A stretch of DNA of 64,000 nt, taken from positions 567,251 to 631,250 of the forward strand of contig NZ_LNYA01000034.1 of the NCBI RefSeq assembly GCF_001467615.1, in the 5' to 3' direction. Shown here piece after piece: positions 9,378 through 19,390 of this stretch. The translations under genes were made by a program, and so were the position numbers. The notes under the pieces are model-generated. The model made no database searches and was not told the DNA's origin. It worked only from the letters and a program-made list of their open reading frames with translations. Source of the stretch: Legionella erythra (GTDB taxonomy: Bacteria; Pseudomonadota; Gammaproteobacteria; Legionellales; Legionellaceae). How positions within the stretch are numbered: position 1 is the first letter of the stretch; each line of letters begins with the position of its first letter.

Positions 9378-9689
9378 ATGATTAAAAATGCAAAATTTAA
9401 TATTGGCGATCGTGTATGGCATGAGCAATTGGGCTACCGTGCCGTGATTATTGATGCCGATCCTGTTTTTCAGGCTTCAGGACGTTATAACCCCCAGGCC
9501 AGTAAACGGGCTTTTGCGACCCGTAATCCCTGGTACAGGCTTTTAGTCGACAATTGCAGCCAAATCACCTACGTGGAAGAATGCCATCTCAGGCCCGATA
9601 ATATCCCATTGTGGATAGACAATCCCAACGTCGGTGATTACCTCATTGAAAAGAAAAACGGGTATTTTAGTAATTCCAAACGCCACTAA
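9378..9689 (+). CDS. hspQ: Heat shock protein HspQ
   Basis: 103-residue protein of the HspQ/YccV family. Diagnostic features are the N-terminal KFNIGDRVWHEQLGYRAVI and the central PWYRLLVDN followed by YVEECHL. In enterobacteria HspQ is a Lon substrate and specificity-enhancing factor and binds hemimethylated oriC DNA. ATG 9378 is preceded by GAGG at 9369-9372, so I prefer it over the upstream TTG at 9366. Convergent with a small membrane-protein gene. Confidence 0.9.
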   Translation: MIKNAKFNIGDRVWHEQLGYRAVIIDADPVFQASGRYNPQASKRAFATRNPWYRLLVDNCSQITYVEECHLRPDNIPLWIDNPNVGDYLIEKKNGYFSNSKRH

Positions 9690-9690
9690 A

Positions 9691-9885
9691 CTACGTGCTT
9701 CGCACCATGAACACCAGAAAGGCAACAAAAGCAATTAATACCAGGGCCAGGAGACCCATGGTGGCGAAACTTTTACTGAAATTTTCACGGGTGAATAAAT
9801 CAGGCCGCCCTTTGACCGTGCGAAATAAATACCAAATGATTAATCCCGCCCCAATAAGCCCAAGTAATTGATAAAACGTTTCCAT
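9691..9885 (-). CDS. Small two-span membrane protein
   Basis: 64-residue protein with two hydrophobic helices (about residues 5-23 and 42-61) separated by a short charged loop containing RPDLFTRENFSKSF. It has a strong GGAGGG ribosome site before ATG 9885 and shares one base with the end of the flavin reductase gene upstream, so it is very likely the third gene of the ubiD-fre operon. No family recognised; a membrane partner of the reductase is possible but unproven. Confidence 0.65.
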   Translation of the reverse strand: METFYQLLGLIGAGLIIWYLFRTVKGRPDLFTRENFSKSFATMGLLALVLIAFVAFLVFMVRST

Positions 9886-10586
9886 TAATTGCCCTCCGAT
9901 TCAAAACTGAATGCATCTGAAAATAATTGCTCGCGCGGCATGCCAGACGCCACCAGCGCGTCACGAATGGCATACACCATGTCAAACGGTCCAGCGATAA
10001 CAATCTGATGGTCGAGCAGGCTACCCGAGTAATCCATCTTCACGACCGAAGCGAGGTTTTCACGGCTCTCCCCCGACAAAAGCGTCACGTAGCGAAAGCG
10101 GCTGACATGAGCCTGCCATTGCCTGACTTTATCATCCATGTACAAATCGCTTTGTGAACGGGCTCCCCAATACAGTGCAAACGCACGGGTATCGCCGGTT
10201 GCCAGCATTTGCTCTATCATGGCTTTGATGGGTGCAAAACCGGTGCCGCCGGCAATGAACAGGACCGGCTTGTCAGGCTGTAATTGATTGAGATAGCAAT
10301 CGCCATAAGGAAGGGCGACCTGCACGCGGCCCTCGCGTTTAATTGCTGCAAACAGCGGTTGGTTATAGGGATTGCCCTGATCATGGCGAATGTGTAATTC
10401 GTATTTATGCGAGCCCAATGGGGCATTGGCTATGGAAAAACTCAAGGCCTCTTCACCGCAGAGAATTTTTAGATACTGTCCCGGTTGATAGTCGATAAAG
10501 TCCTGCGGCGAAAGAATCAGTTCAATGATGCTATCCGTTAGCGGAGTGACGCGATCCACCTGCGCCAGGGTCTTTTTAACAGTCAT
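9885..10586 (-). CDS. fre: NAD(P)H-flavin reductase (FNR family)
   Basis: 233-residue oxidoreductase with an N-terminal FAD/FMN-binding barrel ([15 protein letters not shown]) and a C-terminal NAD(P) domain with [14 protein letters not shown] and [11 protein letters not shown]; the end [15 protein letters not shown] matches family members. It reduces free flavins with NAD(P)H. ATG 10586 overlaps the ubiD stop as ATGA, so translation is probably coupled; a longer in-frame reading to 10610 runs inside ubiD and is unlikely. Inference: reduced flavin could help supply UbiX/UbiD with prenylated FMN. The ubiD-fre order is also found in E. coli. Confidence 0.9.
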   Translation of the reverse strand: MTVKKTLAQVDRVTPLTDSIIELILSPQDFIDYQPGQYLKILCGEEALSFSIANAPLGSHKYELHIRHDQGNPYNQPLFAAIKREGRVQVALPYGDCYLNQLQPDKPVLFIAGGTGFAPIKAMIEQMLATGDTRAFALYWGARSQSDLYMDDKVRQWQAHVSRFRYVTLLSGESRENLASVVKMDYSGSLLDHQIVIAGPFDMVYAIRDALVASGMPREQLFSDAFSFESEGN

Positions 10587-12052
10587 AGCGATAACCCCAA
10601 AGAATCCCAATATCCATTGACTCGATGAAGAATCTCGTCATCCATTTCAATGGCCTTACCCCATTCACGCTGGGTTTCACCTTTCCATTTATGGGTCGCA
10701 TCGATACCCATTTTGGAGCCTAATCCCGAGACAGGTGAGGCAAAATCGAGGTAATCAATGGGGGTATTCTCCATGAGGACGGTATCCCGCACGGGATCAA
10801 CCCGGGTAGTCAGTGCCCAGACAACATCCTCCCATTGACGGGCGTTAATGTCTTCATCGCAAACAATGACAAATTTGGTATACATGAATTGCCGCAAAAA
10901 AGACCAGACCGCCATCATGATGCGTTTGGCATGACCGGGATATTGCTTTTTGATCGTCACCACGGCCAGGCGATAGGAGCAACCCTCCGGCGGTAAATAA
11001 AAATCGACAATTTCAGGAAATTGCTTTTGTAATAAAGGAATAAACACCTCATTTAAGGCCATCCCCAAAATAGCCGGTTCATCGGGCGGGCGGCCCGTGT
11101 AGGTGCTGTGATAAATGGGATCAGATCGATGGGTGATACGCTCGACGGTCAATACCGGGAAATTTTCAACTTCGTTGTAATAGCCCGTGTGATCGCCAAA
11201 GGGACCTTCTGCGGCGTCCTCTCCGGGTTTAAGGTAACCTTCAAGAATAATCTCGGCACTGGCAGGCACATGAAGTTCATTACCCAGGCATTGCGTTAAT
11301 TGCGTCCGCTGCCCACGTAACAGGCCGGCAAAGGCATATTCTGACAAGCTATCCGGTACAGGCGTCACCGCTGCGAGCAGCGTGGCAGGGTCTGCGCCCA
11401 GCGTCACGGCCACAGGAAAACGCTCACCGGGGTTGGCCGCTTGCCAGGCCTGGTAATCCAGTGCGCCGCCGCGATGGGATAACCATCGCATAATCAATTT
11501 ATTTCTGCCGATAACCTGTTGACGATAAATACCCATATTCTCACGCACCTGATGCGGCCCTTTCGTCGTGACCAATCCCCAGGTAATTAAGGGCGCCGCA
11601 TCGCCAGGCCAGCACGTCTGGACAGGCAAACGGCCAAGATCCACCGCGTCCCCTTCAAAAACATGGGTCTGGCAGGGAGCCTGGCTGATGTATTTGGGAG
11701 CCATATTCAACGCCTGTTTCAATAAAGGCAATTTACTGAACGCATCTTTAAATCCTTTAGGCGGCTCCGGTTCCTTGAGCGCCGCCAGCAGAACGCCTAC
11801 TTCCCGCAGGGCACTGATCGTTTCTTCGCCCATTCCCAGCGCCACGCGTTCGACGGTACCAAATAAATTGGTCAGTACCGGCATCGCCGCCTCTTTCGGT
11901 TGAGTAAATAACAAGGCGGGACCGGCTTTGCGTAACACCCGATCACTGACGACGGTCATTTCCAGAATGGGCGACACCGGGTAATCAATGCGTTGCAGCA
12001 AACGACGTGATTCGAGCTGGTCGATAAAATCACGTAAATCAGTATATTTCAT
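10583..12052 (-). CDS. ubiD: 4-hydroxy-3-polyprenylbenzoate decarboxylase UbiD
   Basis: 489-residue prenylated-FMN-dependent decarboxylase that removes the carboxylate from the ubiquinone head-group precursor. Family segments are visible: [14 protein letters not shown] at the N-terminus, the [20 protein letters not shown] stretch, [11 protein letters not shown] in the active-site region (Glu-Pro/Gly loop) and a C-terminal [12 protein letters not shown]. Length matches UbiD (about 490). First gene of the ubiD-fre-small membrane protein operon; divergent from the helical unknown protein at 12179. Confidence 0.95.
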   Translation of the reverse strand: MKYTDLRDFIDQLESRRLLQRIDYPVSPILEMTVVSDRVLRKAGPALLFTQPKEAAMPVLTNLFGTVERVALGMGEETISALREVGVLLAALKEPEPPKGFKDAFSKLPLLKQALNMAPKYISQAPCQTHVFEGDAVDLGRLPVQTCWPGDAAPLITWGLVTTKGPHQVRENMGIYRQQVIGRNKLIMRWLSHRGGALDYQAWQAANPGERFPVAVTLGADPATLLAAVTPVPDSLSEYAFAGLLRGQRTQLTQCLGNELHVPASAEIILEGYLKPGEDAAEGPFGDHTGYYNEVENFPVLTVERITHRSDPIYHSTYTGRPPDEPAILGMALNEVFIPLLQKQFPEIVDFYLPPEGCSYRLAVVTIKKQYPGHAKRIMMAVWSFLRQFMYTKFVIVCDEDINARQWEDVVWALTTRVDPVRDTVLMENTPIDYLDFASPVSGLGSKMGIDATHKWKGETQREWGKAIEMDDEILHRVNGYWDSLGLSL

Positions 12053-12178
12053 GCCATAGTACAGGAGTTGATTGAAGCAGGATTATCGCACAAGATGCTT
12101 TTGGGCGATACTTAAGAACCTTTTTCTCTTAAACCGCCACTCTGTGCTACCATACAGTCGTTCCCACCATCCGGATTG

Positions 12179-12898
12179 ATGATGCCCAACAACCAGCAAA
12201 CAACACTCCTAACGCTCATTAAGGCCTTAAAGCAGCTTAAACCCCAGATCATTTTATTTAAAGAATCCATGCAGGATTTTAAAAAGCGCCTTGAAACCGT
12301 CAATGAGGAGAACGAGTTGGCAACGCTTGTACAGGACATTAACCAACGGGAAAACGAATTGAATCAGGTCTTGCGTCAGGCTGCCGCCGGAATAGATAAA
12401 TCTCTGTTTGACGCTATTACCCAACAAAGTCAGAACGACAATGAATTAAAAGAAATCATGGATGTGTTTAATGGGGACAACAGCTTAGCCAACCTGATTA
12501 CCACAACCCGTGAGCGCCTGGGCGAGCAAACCCTGTATGCCAAGCTAAGCGGGGATGAACTGCAAATGGCCAAGGATTTTATGCAACGGCTTAAACAATT
12601 GAGTTCCATTGCCCAATTGCTTGAGGCGCAAAAAGAACTATTTCGGCAACGCCTTAAAGAAGCGGATGATGCTCAAACGGTTGCTGCGATTGAACATGAC
12701 ATTTTAGCTCAGCATGAAGGCATCACTAAAGTCTACAATGCCATCATTTTTTACCCCGACAATGAACAGGTGGCTCAGGCCCTGGTTGACTATTTTGAAA
12801 CCAACCCACAACTGCTTGCCCAGGTTAATGCCTTTAATTTTTACGATTCGTTAATTAAAGACTTGGCTGACGCCAAAACGCGGCTAAAATCGTCATAG
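12179..12898 (+). CDS. Helical coiled-coil protein of unknown function
   Basis: About 239 residues, almost entirely predicted helix, rich in Gln, Glu, Lys and Leu, with heptad-like stretches around residues 20-70 (for example VQDINQRENELNQVLRQA) and 130-165. No signal peptide, membrane span or catalytic motif. Start is ATG 12179 or the adjacent ATG 12182; no strong ribosome site. It stands alone between ubiD (divergent) and pldA (same strand, 58 nt downstream). It could be a Legionella-specific protein or a small secreted substrate; I cannot assign a family. Confidence 0.55.
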   Translation: MMPNNQQTTLLTLIKALKQLKPQIILFKESMQDFKKRLETVNEENELATLVQDINQRENELNQVLRQAAAGIDKSLFDAITQQSQNDNELKEIMDVFNGDNSLANLITTTRERLGEQTLYAKLSGDELQMAKDFMQRLKQLSSIAQLLEAQKELFRQRLKEADDAQTVAAIEHDILAQHEGITKVYNAIIFYPDNEQVAQALVDYFETNPQLLAQVNAFNFYDSLIKDLADAKTRLKSS

Positions 12899-12956
12899 TG
12901 GAAATTTGCTTGCCAAATTGATATAAAGTCAGGTTGTCTGTGTCTGAGATTGACCT

Positions 12957-13835
12957 GTGAGAAAAATACATTTTTTATTTTTTTGTACCCATCTGATGCT
13001 TCCTCATGCAAGCCGTGCAGCAACAAATGGGGAAATACCTGCATCGCCGAGACCAACTCTTCTGGAAAAACAGGTGATGCAGCAGAAAAAAACCAAGAAT
13101 AGCCCCAGCTTAATCGAACTGTATCGTCCCAACTACGTCTTACCCTATTATTACACCAACAAGCCCTATCACTTCATTTATCAGAATGCGACACCCAATA
13201 ATCAGGAAGTTCAGAATGATGAATTCAAAGCACAAATCAGCCTAAAAATTCCTATTTTCCGCCACATCATCAAAGATAAACCCTTAGCGCTTAATTTTTC
13301 CTATACGCAGTTAATGTATTGGCAGGTGTATGCCAAATCACAGTACTTTCGAGAAACCAATTACGAACCGGAAATATTCCTGGAAAATTACTTTAATCCC
13401 TATTTTGCCGCCCAACTTGGCCTTAATCATCAATCCAATGGTCGGGGCGGCTCGCTTGAGCGCAGCTGGAATCGCGCCTACACCCAGCTTAAACTGACCG
13501 GCGACCGGTGGCTGGTGAATTTACGTCTGTGGGCTTTGATTGATAAAGCGGAATCCAGTGATTTGCATAACCCCGATATCGCCCATTTCCTGGGGCACGA
13601 TAATCTGGTTTTATCGCATGAACTATTCGGCGACTGGAAAGCCAGTCTGGAATTGCAAAATCTTGAAAGCGGTTTGCAGCGGGGATTTGTGCAGGTAACA
13701 CTGTCTTACCCCATCCTGCAATCCTTGTCTATTTACGGCCAGGTGTTTAGTGGTTATGGACAGAGTCTGATTGAATACAATCACCGCACCACCAGTGCCG
13801 GCATTGGCATTGTTCTTAATGATTGGGTGAGTTAA
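12957..13835 (+). CDS. pldA: Outer-membrane phospholipase A (OMPLA)
   Basis: 292-residue protein with a signal peptide (about residues 1-21) and a beta-barrel of the PldA family. Catalytic residues match E. coli OMPLA spacing: His158 and Ser160 in NHQSNGRGG, and Asn172 in ERSWNRAY, giving the H-x-S plus 12-residue gap to Asn seen in E. coli (His142, Ser144, Asn156). It hydrolyses phospholipids that reach the outer leaflet and is activated by dimerisation and calcium. The barrel ends QSLSIYGQVFSGYGQSLIEYN, also typical. GTG start at 12957 with a weak ribosome site. Convergent with rho. Confidence 0.93.
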   Translation: MRKIHFLFFCTHLMLPHASRAATNGEIPASPRPTLLEKQVMQQKKTKNSPSLIELYRPNYVLPYYYTNKPYHFIYQNATPNNQEVQNDEFKAQISLKIPIFRHIIKDKPLALNFSYTQLMYWQVYAKSQYFRETNYEPEIFLENYFNPYFAAQLGLNHQSNGRGGSLERSWNRAYTQLKLTGDRWLVNLRLWALIDKAESSDLHNPDIAHFLGHDNLVLSHELFGDWKASLELQNLESGLQRGFVQVTLSYPILQSLSIYGQVFSGYGQSLIEYNHRTTSAGIGIVLNDWVS

Positions 13836-13844
13836 GGGACGGCA

Positions 13845-13871
13845 CGCACATCAAGGTAGTCTTCATGTGCG
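13845..13871. repeat. Inverted repeat between pldA and rho
   Basis: CGCACAT (13845-13851) and ATGTGCG (13865-13871) can form a 7-bp stem with a 13-nt loop in the 50-nt gap between the convergent pldA and rho genes. No T tract follows on either strand, so its terminator role is uncertain. Confidence 0.35.
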
Positions 13872-13885
13872 CTTGCCTACCTGCC

Positions 13886-15148
13886 TTATTCCTGACGCTT
13901 CATCGCATCAAAAAACTCGGCATTGGTCTTGTGATTTTTCATGCGCTCAAGCAGGAATTCAATCGCTTCACACTCTTCCATTGACTGCAGAATTTTACGC
14001 AGAATCCAGGTGCGGTGAAGGTCTTCCGGACTTAAGAGCAGATCTTCACGGCGAGTACCGGAGCGATTGATGTTAATGGCAGGGAACACGCGGCGCTCAG
14101 CGATGTTACGGCTTAAGTGGATTTCCATGTTACCGGTTCCCTTAAACTCTTCGTAAATCACTTCGTCCATTTTGGAGCCGGTATCCACCAGGGCCGTCGC
14201 GATGATTGTCAGACTACCGCCTTCCTCGACATTACGGGCCGCACCATAAAGACGCTTGGGACGCTGCAGGGCATTGGCATCCACACCCCCGGTGAGCACT
14301 TTACCGGAAGATGGGATCACGGTGTTGTATGCCCGGGCAAGACGGGTAATGGAGTCAAGGAGGATGATCACATCGCGCTTGTGTTCGACCAGACGTTTAG
14401 CCTTTTCAATGACCATTTCGGCCACTTGAACGTGGCGGTTGGCGGGCTCATCAAATGTACTGGCAACCACCTCGCCCTTAACGGAACGCTGCATCTCGGT
14501 CACCTCTTCAGGTCGCTCATCAATCAACAGCACAATCAGGTAGCAATCGGGGTAGCTTTTCTCAATAGAATGAGCAAGGTTTTGCAGCATCAATGTTTTA
14601 CCCGCTTTTGGGGGAGACACGATCAAACCGCGCTGGCCGCGACCAAAGGGGGCGCATAAATCGACTACGCGGGCGGTCAGATCTTCTGTACTGCCGTTAC
14701 CCTGTTCCATCACCAGGCGTTGAGAAGCAAACAGCGGCGTTAAGTTTTCAAACGAGATTTTACGCTTGGTGCTGTCTGGGGAATCAAAATTAATCTGGTC
14801 AACTTTCAACAGAGCAAAATAGCGTTCGCTGTCTTTGGGGGGACGGATTTTACCGTACACCGTGTCGCCAGTACGCAACCCAAAACGGCGAATTTGGCTG
14901 GGGGAGACGTACGTGTCGTCAGGACCGGCCAAATAAGAGGCATCGACTGAACGCAGGAAGCCAAACCCATCGGGCAATACTTCCATCACACCGCCGCCGA
15001 GGATATCCTCCCCTTTGCTGGCGTGCGCTTTGAGGATAGCGAATAAAATATCCTGCTTACGCATACGTGACGTGTTTTCGACCCCCATTTCCTCGGCGAT
15101 AGTTACGAGGTCACCTATGGGCATTTGCTTAAGTTCTATAAGATTCAT
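13886..15148 (-). CDS. rho: Transcription termination factor Rho
   Basis: 420-residue hexameric RNA helicase. The N-terminal helical domain ([20 protein letters not shown]), the cold-shock-like RNA-binding domain ([24 protein letters not shown]), Walker A PPKAGKT, Walker [17 protein letters not shown] and the R/Q-loop region ([17 protein letters not shown]) are intact. Start ATG 15148 has GAGAAG upstream, better than the earlier in-frame TTG. trxA lies upstream on the same strand, an arrangement also known elsewhere, but a 283-nt leader separates them, so rho may have its own promoter or autoregulatory leader. Confidence 0.97.
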   Translation of the reverse strand: MNLIELKQMPIGDLVTIAEEMGVENTSRMRKQDILFAILKAHASKGEDILGGGVMEVLPDGFGFLRSVDASYLAGPDDTYVSPSQIRRFGLRTGDTVYGKIRPPKDSERYFALLKVDQINFDSPDSTKRKISFENLTPLFASQRLVMEQGNGSTEDLTARVVDLCAPFGRGQRGLIVSPPKAGKTLMLQNLAHSIEKSYPDCYLIVLLIDERPEEVTEMQRSVKGEVVASTFDEPANRHVQVAEMVIEKAKRLVEHKRDVIILLDSITRLARAYNTVIPSSGKVLTGGVDANALQRPKRLYGAARNVEEGGSLTIIATALVDTGSKMDEVIYEEFKGTGNMEIHLSRNIAERRVFPAININRSGTRREDLLLSPEDLHRTWILRKILQSMEECEAIEFLLERMKNHKTNAEFFDAMKRQE

Positions 15149-15180
15149 ACTTCTCACTTGATGTGTTGTTAAATGAAATG

Positions 15181-15197
15181 AATTTTCCAGGAAAATT
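15181..15197. promoter_or_regulatory. Perfect 17-bp palindrome upstream of rho
   Basis: AATTTTCC-A-GGAAAATT is a perfect dyad centred at 15189, 33 nt upstream of the rho start codon. With only one central base it is better suited to a dimeric DNA-binding protein than to an RNA hairpin. The remainder of the trxA-rho gap (15149-15431) shows no convincing gene; a 24-codon minus-strand reading frame beginning at 15379 is too weak to call. Confidence 0.4.
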
Positions 15198-15431
15198 TTT
15201 ATGGGAAAGCCAGCAAGGAAACTGCTGCCTACGGGTCATTCGTCAGTTAACCAATCCTCAGTTCTGAAATAACTTATTACGAAGGGTCAGTGTAATTTAG
15301 TAAGTCAGAATAACTTGGGACTGGCGACCTTGAAGAATTGGCCACATATTGAAGTTTTATCGTACCACACCTTGGCCATGAAAGCCATCTTTTTTTACCC
15401 TGACCGCGCCAGGCAGCCAGGGCAACCCCCA

Positions 15432-15758
15432 TCACACATTGCTTTCAACAAAAGCGCTTAATTGGGATTTGGATAACAATCCCATTTTGACGGCCTCTAC
15501 CTGTCCATTTTTAAACAGAATGAGGGTAGGAATACTCATCACTCCGTACTTGGACGGCATTTGTTGATTTTCATCGATGTTTATTTTGGCAAACGTCACA
15601 CTGTCCCCATGGCTTGCGGCAACCTCTTCGAGAATAGGGGTCAGCGCACGGCAAGGGCCGCACCACTCTGCCCAAAAATCCACCAGAACGGGTTTGTTAG
15701 AATTCAACACATCCTGTTCAAAACTCGCGTCAGTTACCGTCTTTATATAGTCACTCAT
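15432..15758 (-). CDS. trxA: Thioredoxin 1
   Basis: 108-residue cytosolic thiol-disulfide oxidoreductase with active site WCGPC at residues 32-36, the buried Asp in VDFWAEW, the cis-Pro loop SIPTLILFKNG, and normal length for TrxA. It reduces ribonucleotide reductase, PAPS reductase and other substrates using thioredoxin reductase. Lies between rsmE and rho on the same strand; a promoter-like sequence overlaps the end of rsmE. Confidence 0.96.
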   Translation of the reverse strand: MSDYIKTVTDASFEQDVLNSNKPVLVDFWAEWCGPCRALTPILEEVAASHGDSVTFAKINIDENQQMPSKYGVMSIPTLILFKNGQVEAVKMGLLSKSQLSAFVESNV

Positions 15759-15798
15759 GGATATAGCCCCTGGTTTAGGTATTTGAAAAAGTATAGCA

Positions 15799-15827
15799 AT
15801 TATAGATCACCGAACACCGCTTGCAAA
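15799..15827 (-). promoter_or_regulatory. Predicted sigma70 promoter of trxA
   Basis: Minus-strand TTTGCA (15827-15822), 17-nt spacer, TATAAT (15804-15799). The -35 lies inside the last codons of rsmE, so trxA probably has its own promoter about 40 nt before its start. A second -10-like TATACT follows closely. Confidence 0.5.
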
Positions 15828-16531
15828 ACACTTATAGCCGCAATTGCTGCCGTTTCAGTACGCAAAATGCGCGGCCCAAGACTTAAAGGCAGAAAACCGG
15901 CTTGCTGGGCGTCTGCTGATTCAGAGGGACTTAAGCCGCCTTCAGGGCCAATCAGCAGCATCGCTTCGCCCATCTTAAGGTCTTTATAGGTTTGATAGCG
16001 ATGCAAGGCACCGGGTTGCAGGATAAAAGCAGGAAAGCCGTTTTTCTTCTCCAACATATCATGTAATGATACCGGCGGGTGCACGAGCGGGATCTGGTTT
16101 CGGCCGCACTGCTCACAAGCCGCCACGGCAATCGCCTGCCATTGCGCCTGCTTCTTCTCAAGACGCGGCCCATCGAGCTTGACGGCACAGCGCTCGGTGA
16201 GAACAGGCTGGATGCTTGCCACACCGAGCTCTACCGCCTTTTGCACCACCCACTCCATCTTGTCACCCTTTGAAATCCCCTGCGCCAAATGGAGCCTTAG
16301 CGGCGACTCTCTGTTAACGGCATGCACACTGTTAAGCGCTACCGTCACGCGCTTTTTGTGCACCGAGGTGATTTCGGCTTTAAATTCACGGTTATCCCCT
16401 GAAAAAAGGGTCAATGCCTCACCAGGCTGCATGCGAAGCACCACTCCGACGTGTTGACCCGCCTCTTCAGACAGGGTAATTTCCTGACCAGCCAGATAAT
16501 AACCTGGCTGGTAAATACGTACTTCTCTCAC
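15800..16531 (-). CDS. rsmE: 16S rRNA (uracil1498-N3)-methyltransferase
   Basis: 243-residue SPOUT-class methyltransferase. N-terminal PUA-like part contains QHVGVVLRMQPGEALTLF; the knotted SAM site at the C-terminus has LIGPEGGLSPSE and LGPRILRTETAAIAA, diagnostic for RsmE. It methylates U1498 of 16S rRNA in the 30S decoding region. GTG start at 16531 with GAGGTAA upstream. Sits 16 nt upstream of nothing else on its strand except the permease whose 3' end precedes it (16548), so it may be co-transcribed with that gene. Confidence 0.95.
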   Translation of the reverse strand: MREVRIYQPGYYLAGQEITLSEEAGQHVGVVLRMQPGEALTLFSGDNREFKAEITSVHKKRVTVALNSVHAVNRESPLRLHLAQGISKGDKMEWVVQKAVELGVASIQPVLTERCAVKLDGPRLEKKQAQWQAIAVAACEQCGRNQIPLVHPPVSLHDMLEKKNGFPAFILQPGALHRYQTYKDLKMGEAMLLIGPEGGLSPSESADAQQAGFLPLSLGPRILRTETAAIAAISVLQAVFGDL

Positions 16532-16547
16532 GGATTACCTCTAAGCC

Positions 16548-18119
16548 CTATGATGCAGCCTCACCGGTTAAATCATCATTCATATCGAACTCAATGCGTT
16601 CGTGGTGCGCATTGTCGATAACCTGCTCTGACCAGTACAGCATGATGACACTGAATGGCAAAAGACAAACCATGTCCCAGGGGAACTGCAAAATACCGAG
16701 GCCGCCAAAGGCTCCCAGGTACGAAATCACCAGCAACACGGTCATGTAGGATAAAAACCAGAGCAAACTCTGACCGCAAGCACTTAATGGTTTGCGGTTG
16801 TAAATCAGGCTAATCACGAGACCCGCGAGCAGAGCGGCGTACAGTTTCCATAAAATGGCGAAACCGCACCAATACAACATTAAATTACACACGTAAAAGG
16901 CAGTGTGCGAAAAAAAGCCGCTGTAAGGCAGTCTAAACGGCCTCGGGGTATCAGGCTGCAATTTCCTCATTGCCAAAAGACAAATGGGGCCGATGCCGTA
17001 AGAGAGGATGCTCGCTGACGACAGAAATGCCACCAGTTTTTGCCAGCCGGGAAACGGCAGGAATGAAAAAAACCCCACCAGAAAATTGGCATAGAGCGTG
17101 ACATAGGGGATTTTATGGCGATTTACTTTGAGGAAGATTTTAGGCAGGTGATTATTCAAGGCCATACCGTAGACTATGCGCGACGTCGCCGCCGTATAAA
17201 CCAGGGTTGTACCAAACGGCGAAAACGCTGCGTCAATCATTAACAGGGTAGCCACCACGGTCAAGCCCAGCAGCAAGGTTAAGCCGACTAAAGGCCCACT
17301 GTCGCCAGGATAGTGAAGCCCCTGCCAGCCATTAGCCAGGTATTTTTGCGGCATGGCAGCAAGGAAACTGAATTGCAGCATGAAATAAAGCGCAAAACCA
17401 ATTAACACCGCCCCCAGAATGGCAATGGGAATATTACGCTGCGGGTTTTTTACTTCCCCGGCCAGAATCAGACCATTTTGAAATCCGGTGAACGCAAAAG
17501 CCACACCGCCGGCGGACAATGCGGTAAAAATCTGTACCCAGCTTTGCTTATCCCCAAGATGGATAGAAATATTAGCCAGTGAGGGGCTGTTATGCAGCAA
17601 AGCGATAATGGCGATACTGGGAAGAATAAATTTAATGATGCTGGCATACTTGTTACATTCCGCCAGCATTTTAATGCCATAGGAATTGAGAATCACCACA
17701 AAGAGCATGATGGCGCCAGCCGCGAAATACCCATACCCCGACAAGCTAAGCGATGCCGGATCGCCTGTCATCAGGGCCGGGAAAAAATGGCTGGAGTATT
17801 GCAATATGGCCTGAATTTCAATCGGCGTCATAACCACATAGGAAAGCCACGACGTCCAGGCGAACAAAAAGCCTACTTCCTGGCCATGCGTAAACGTCGG
17901 GTAATTGGACATACCGCCCGCCACCGGAAACATGGTGCCCAGTTCACATAAGGGCAGCGCAATGAACAACATGAACAAGGCGGCGATAACCCAACTGATC
18001 AAGGCATTGCTTCCGGCCATCTGCGCACTGATGAATGGACTAAACAGCCAGCCTGAACCTATCATGCCGCCTGCGGAAGCCACCAGGATATTTGTTCTTG
18101 AAATATCGCGTTTTAACAT
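16548..18119 (-). CDS. APC-superfamily amino-acid permease
   Basis: About 523-residue secondary transporter with 12 or more hydrophobic segments. Helix 1 carries the unwound substrate-binding motif ASAGGMIGSGWLFSP, helix 6 carries AGGVAFAFTGFQNGLILAGEVKNPQRN; both are characteristic of the APC family. Substrate is an amino acid or polyamine, not resolvable from sequence. ATG 18119 has a good AAGGAAA site, so the longer reading to 18173 is not needed. Divergent from the porin gene, with a shared regulatory gap of about 200 nt. Confidence 0.85.
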   Translation of the reverse strand: MLKRDISRTNILVASAGGMIGSGWLFSPFISAQMAGSNALISWVIAALFMLFIALPLCELGTMFPVAGGMSNYPTFTHGQEVGFLFAWTSWLSYVVMTPIEIQAILQYSSHFFPALMTGDPASLSLSGYGYFAAGAIMLFVVILNSYGIKMLAECNKYASIIKFILPSIAIIALLHNSPSLANISIHLGDKQSWVQIFTALSAGGVAFAFTGFQNGLILAGEVKNPQRNIPIAILGAVLIGFALYFMLQFSFLAAMPQKYLANGWQGLHYPGDSGPLVGLTLLLGLTVVATLLMIDAAFSPFGTTLVYTAATSRIVYGMALNNHLPKIFLKVNRHKIPYVTLYANFLVGFFSFLPFPGWQKLVAFLSSASILSYGIGPICLLAMRKLQPDTPRPFRLPYSGFFSHTAFYVCNLMLYWCGFAILWKLYAALLAGLVISLIYNRKPLSACGQSLLWFLSYMTVLLVISYLGAFGGLGILQFPWDMVCLLPFSVIMLYWSEQVIDNAHHERIEFDMNDDLTGEAAS

Positions 18120-18320
18120 GTGTTGTTTCCTTTTATCGCCTGAATGGTTCCCTTGGCTAAAGCGACATTTCAAACCAGGACCCCTTGTTACCGACCACCA
18201 TGACCATTTTTAAATCAGTCATTTAAATGCTTGTGATAAGGAATAGACAAAGTCTTTTGGAATGGTATCATTACAGCGCTTTTTCAGGAAGTAATGTAAT
18301 GATTTAAGGGAGTAAATAAC

Positions 18321-19379
18321 GTGACGTATTTTGTAAAAAAAACTGCTTGTTTAACCTGGGCTTTAGCTTTTGCAGCCCCCGCATTTTCAGGGACGATGGG
18401 TGCGGCAACCGATGAGGGCCATCATTTCTTCTTTAGCGTCGCTCCATTTTATGGGGCCATCACGGACGAAGGGATTAACAAACTGGTCTTTGCCGAGCAA
18501 GCAACACCCTCAGGCCAGGTAACAGCCTTTTTACCTGATGGTGAATCCGACTGGGGTTATACCTTAAGTCTGGGCTATGCGTTTGATCCTAACCATGAGC
18601 GCGATTTGGTGCTGAGCTACTCCCACCTATCAACCGAAACCAGCAAAAGCATTGCGGTGGGTGAAGATGGCCTTATCATTAACCGTTTAAGCCAGCTTGC
18701 CAATTTTGGCCCCCAGTACGTCAGAGGTCCTGCATCAGCCGGTATTAATGCCGATTATGAATACCAAACAGCCGATTTGATCACCAATCATTATTTCCCG
18801 TCTGAGCAGTTTAACCGCGTCGAGTTTTCCCGCTTTTATGGGATTAAAGCTACGGAATTTAAAAAGGGATTCACAGCCAATTACAACGGCCGATTTATCA
18901 CGCTTTTCCCGGCGGCAAACTTACCCTCAACAGATAGCATCAATTATTCCGCCAAGTATTATGGTATCGGTCCTCGTATCGGTATGGGCGGCAAGTGGCG
19001 CTTAAATCACATTTTCAGCGTCGGCGGTGATGTGTCGGCATCCATTTTAGTCGGCTCTTATAAAAACGAGTGGAATGAAACGCTGGCTGTTGATGCGTTC
19101 CTCGGCGAGCTCCCGGCAGGTCCTGTACATAACTACACGCAAGTCACCAACAGCAGGGCCTGGGTATCGCCTGTGCTGGCCGGCAATCTGGCCGTAGCGG
19201 CTGATTTTGATGTCAGAAGCAGCAATCATATCCGCATTGAAGGCGGTATCGGTTCTGAACAATATCTGCCCCATCTGTCACCCGACTCCTACCACAGCAA
19301 GGAAGGGGACAATACCCTTTATATTCCTCAACATTTTTCCATTAGAAGCGTATTTATCAAATTCAGTTATTTCTGCTAA
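18321..19379 (+). CDS. Legionella MOMP-family outer-membrane porin
   Basis: 352-residue protein with a signal peptide ending near PAFSGTMG, the processing context seen in the Legionella major outer membrane protein family (Pfam Legionella_OMP / Lpg1974-type pore formers). The rest alternates short amphipathic strands with Gly/Asn-rich turns and ends in aromatic residues (KFSYFC), consistent with a beta-barrel. GTG start at 18321 behind AAGGGAG (18306-18312). A strong intrinsic terminator follows directly. Legionella genomes carry several paralogues, so it is not necessarily the principal porin. Confidence 0.8.
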   Translation: MTYFVKKTACLTWALAFAAPAFSGTMGAATDEGHHFFFSVAPFYGAITDEGINKLVFAEQATPSGQVTAFLPDGESDWGYTLSLGYAFDPNHERDLVLSYSHLSTETSKSIAVGEDGLIINRLSQLANFGPQYVRGPASAGINADYEYQTADLITNHYFPSEQFNRVEFSRFYGIKATEFKKGFTANYNGRFITLFPAANLPSTDSINYSAKYYGIGPRIGMGGKWRLNHIFSVGGDVSASILVGSYKNEWNETLAVDAFLGELPAGPVHNYTQVTNSRAWVSPVLAGNLAVAADFDVRSSNHIRIEGGIGSEQYLPHLSPDSYHSKEGDNTLYIPQHFSIRSVFIKFSYFC

Positions 19380-19390
19380 TGGATCCTCAC

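Noticed and set aside
15305..15379. 24-codon rhoL-like leader peptide
   Set aside because: No good ribosome site and no recognisable similarity; a chance frame of this size is common.
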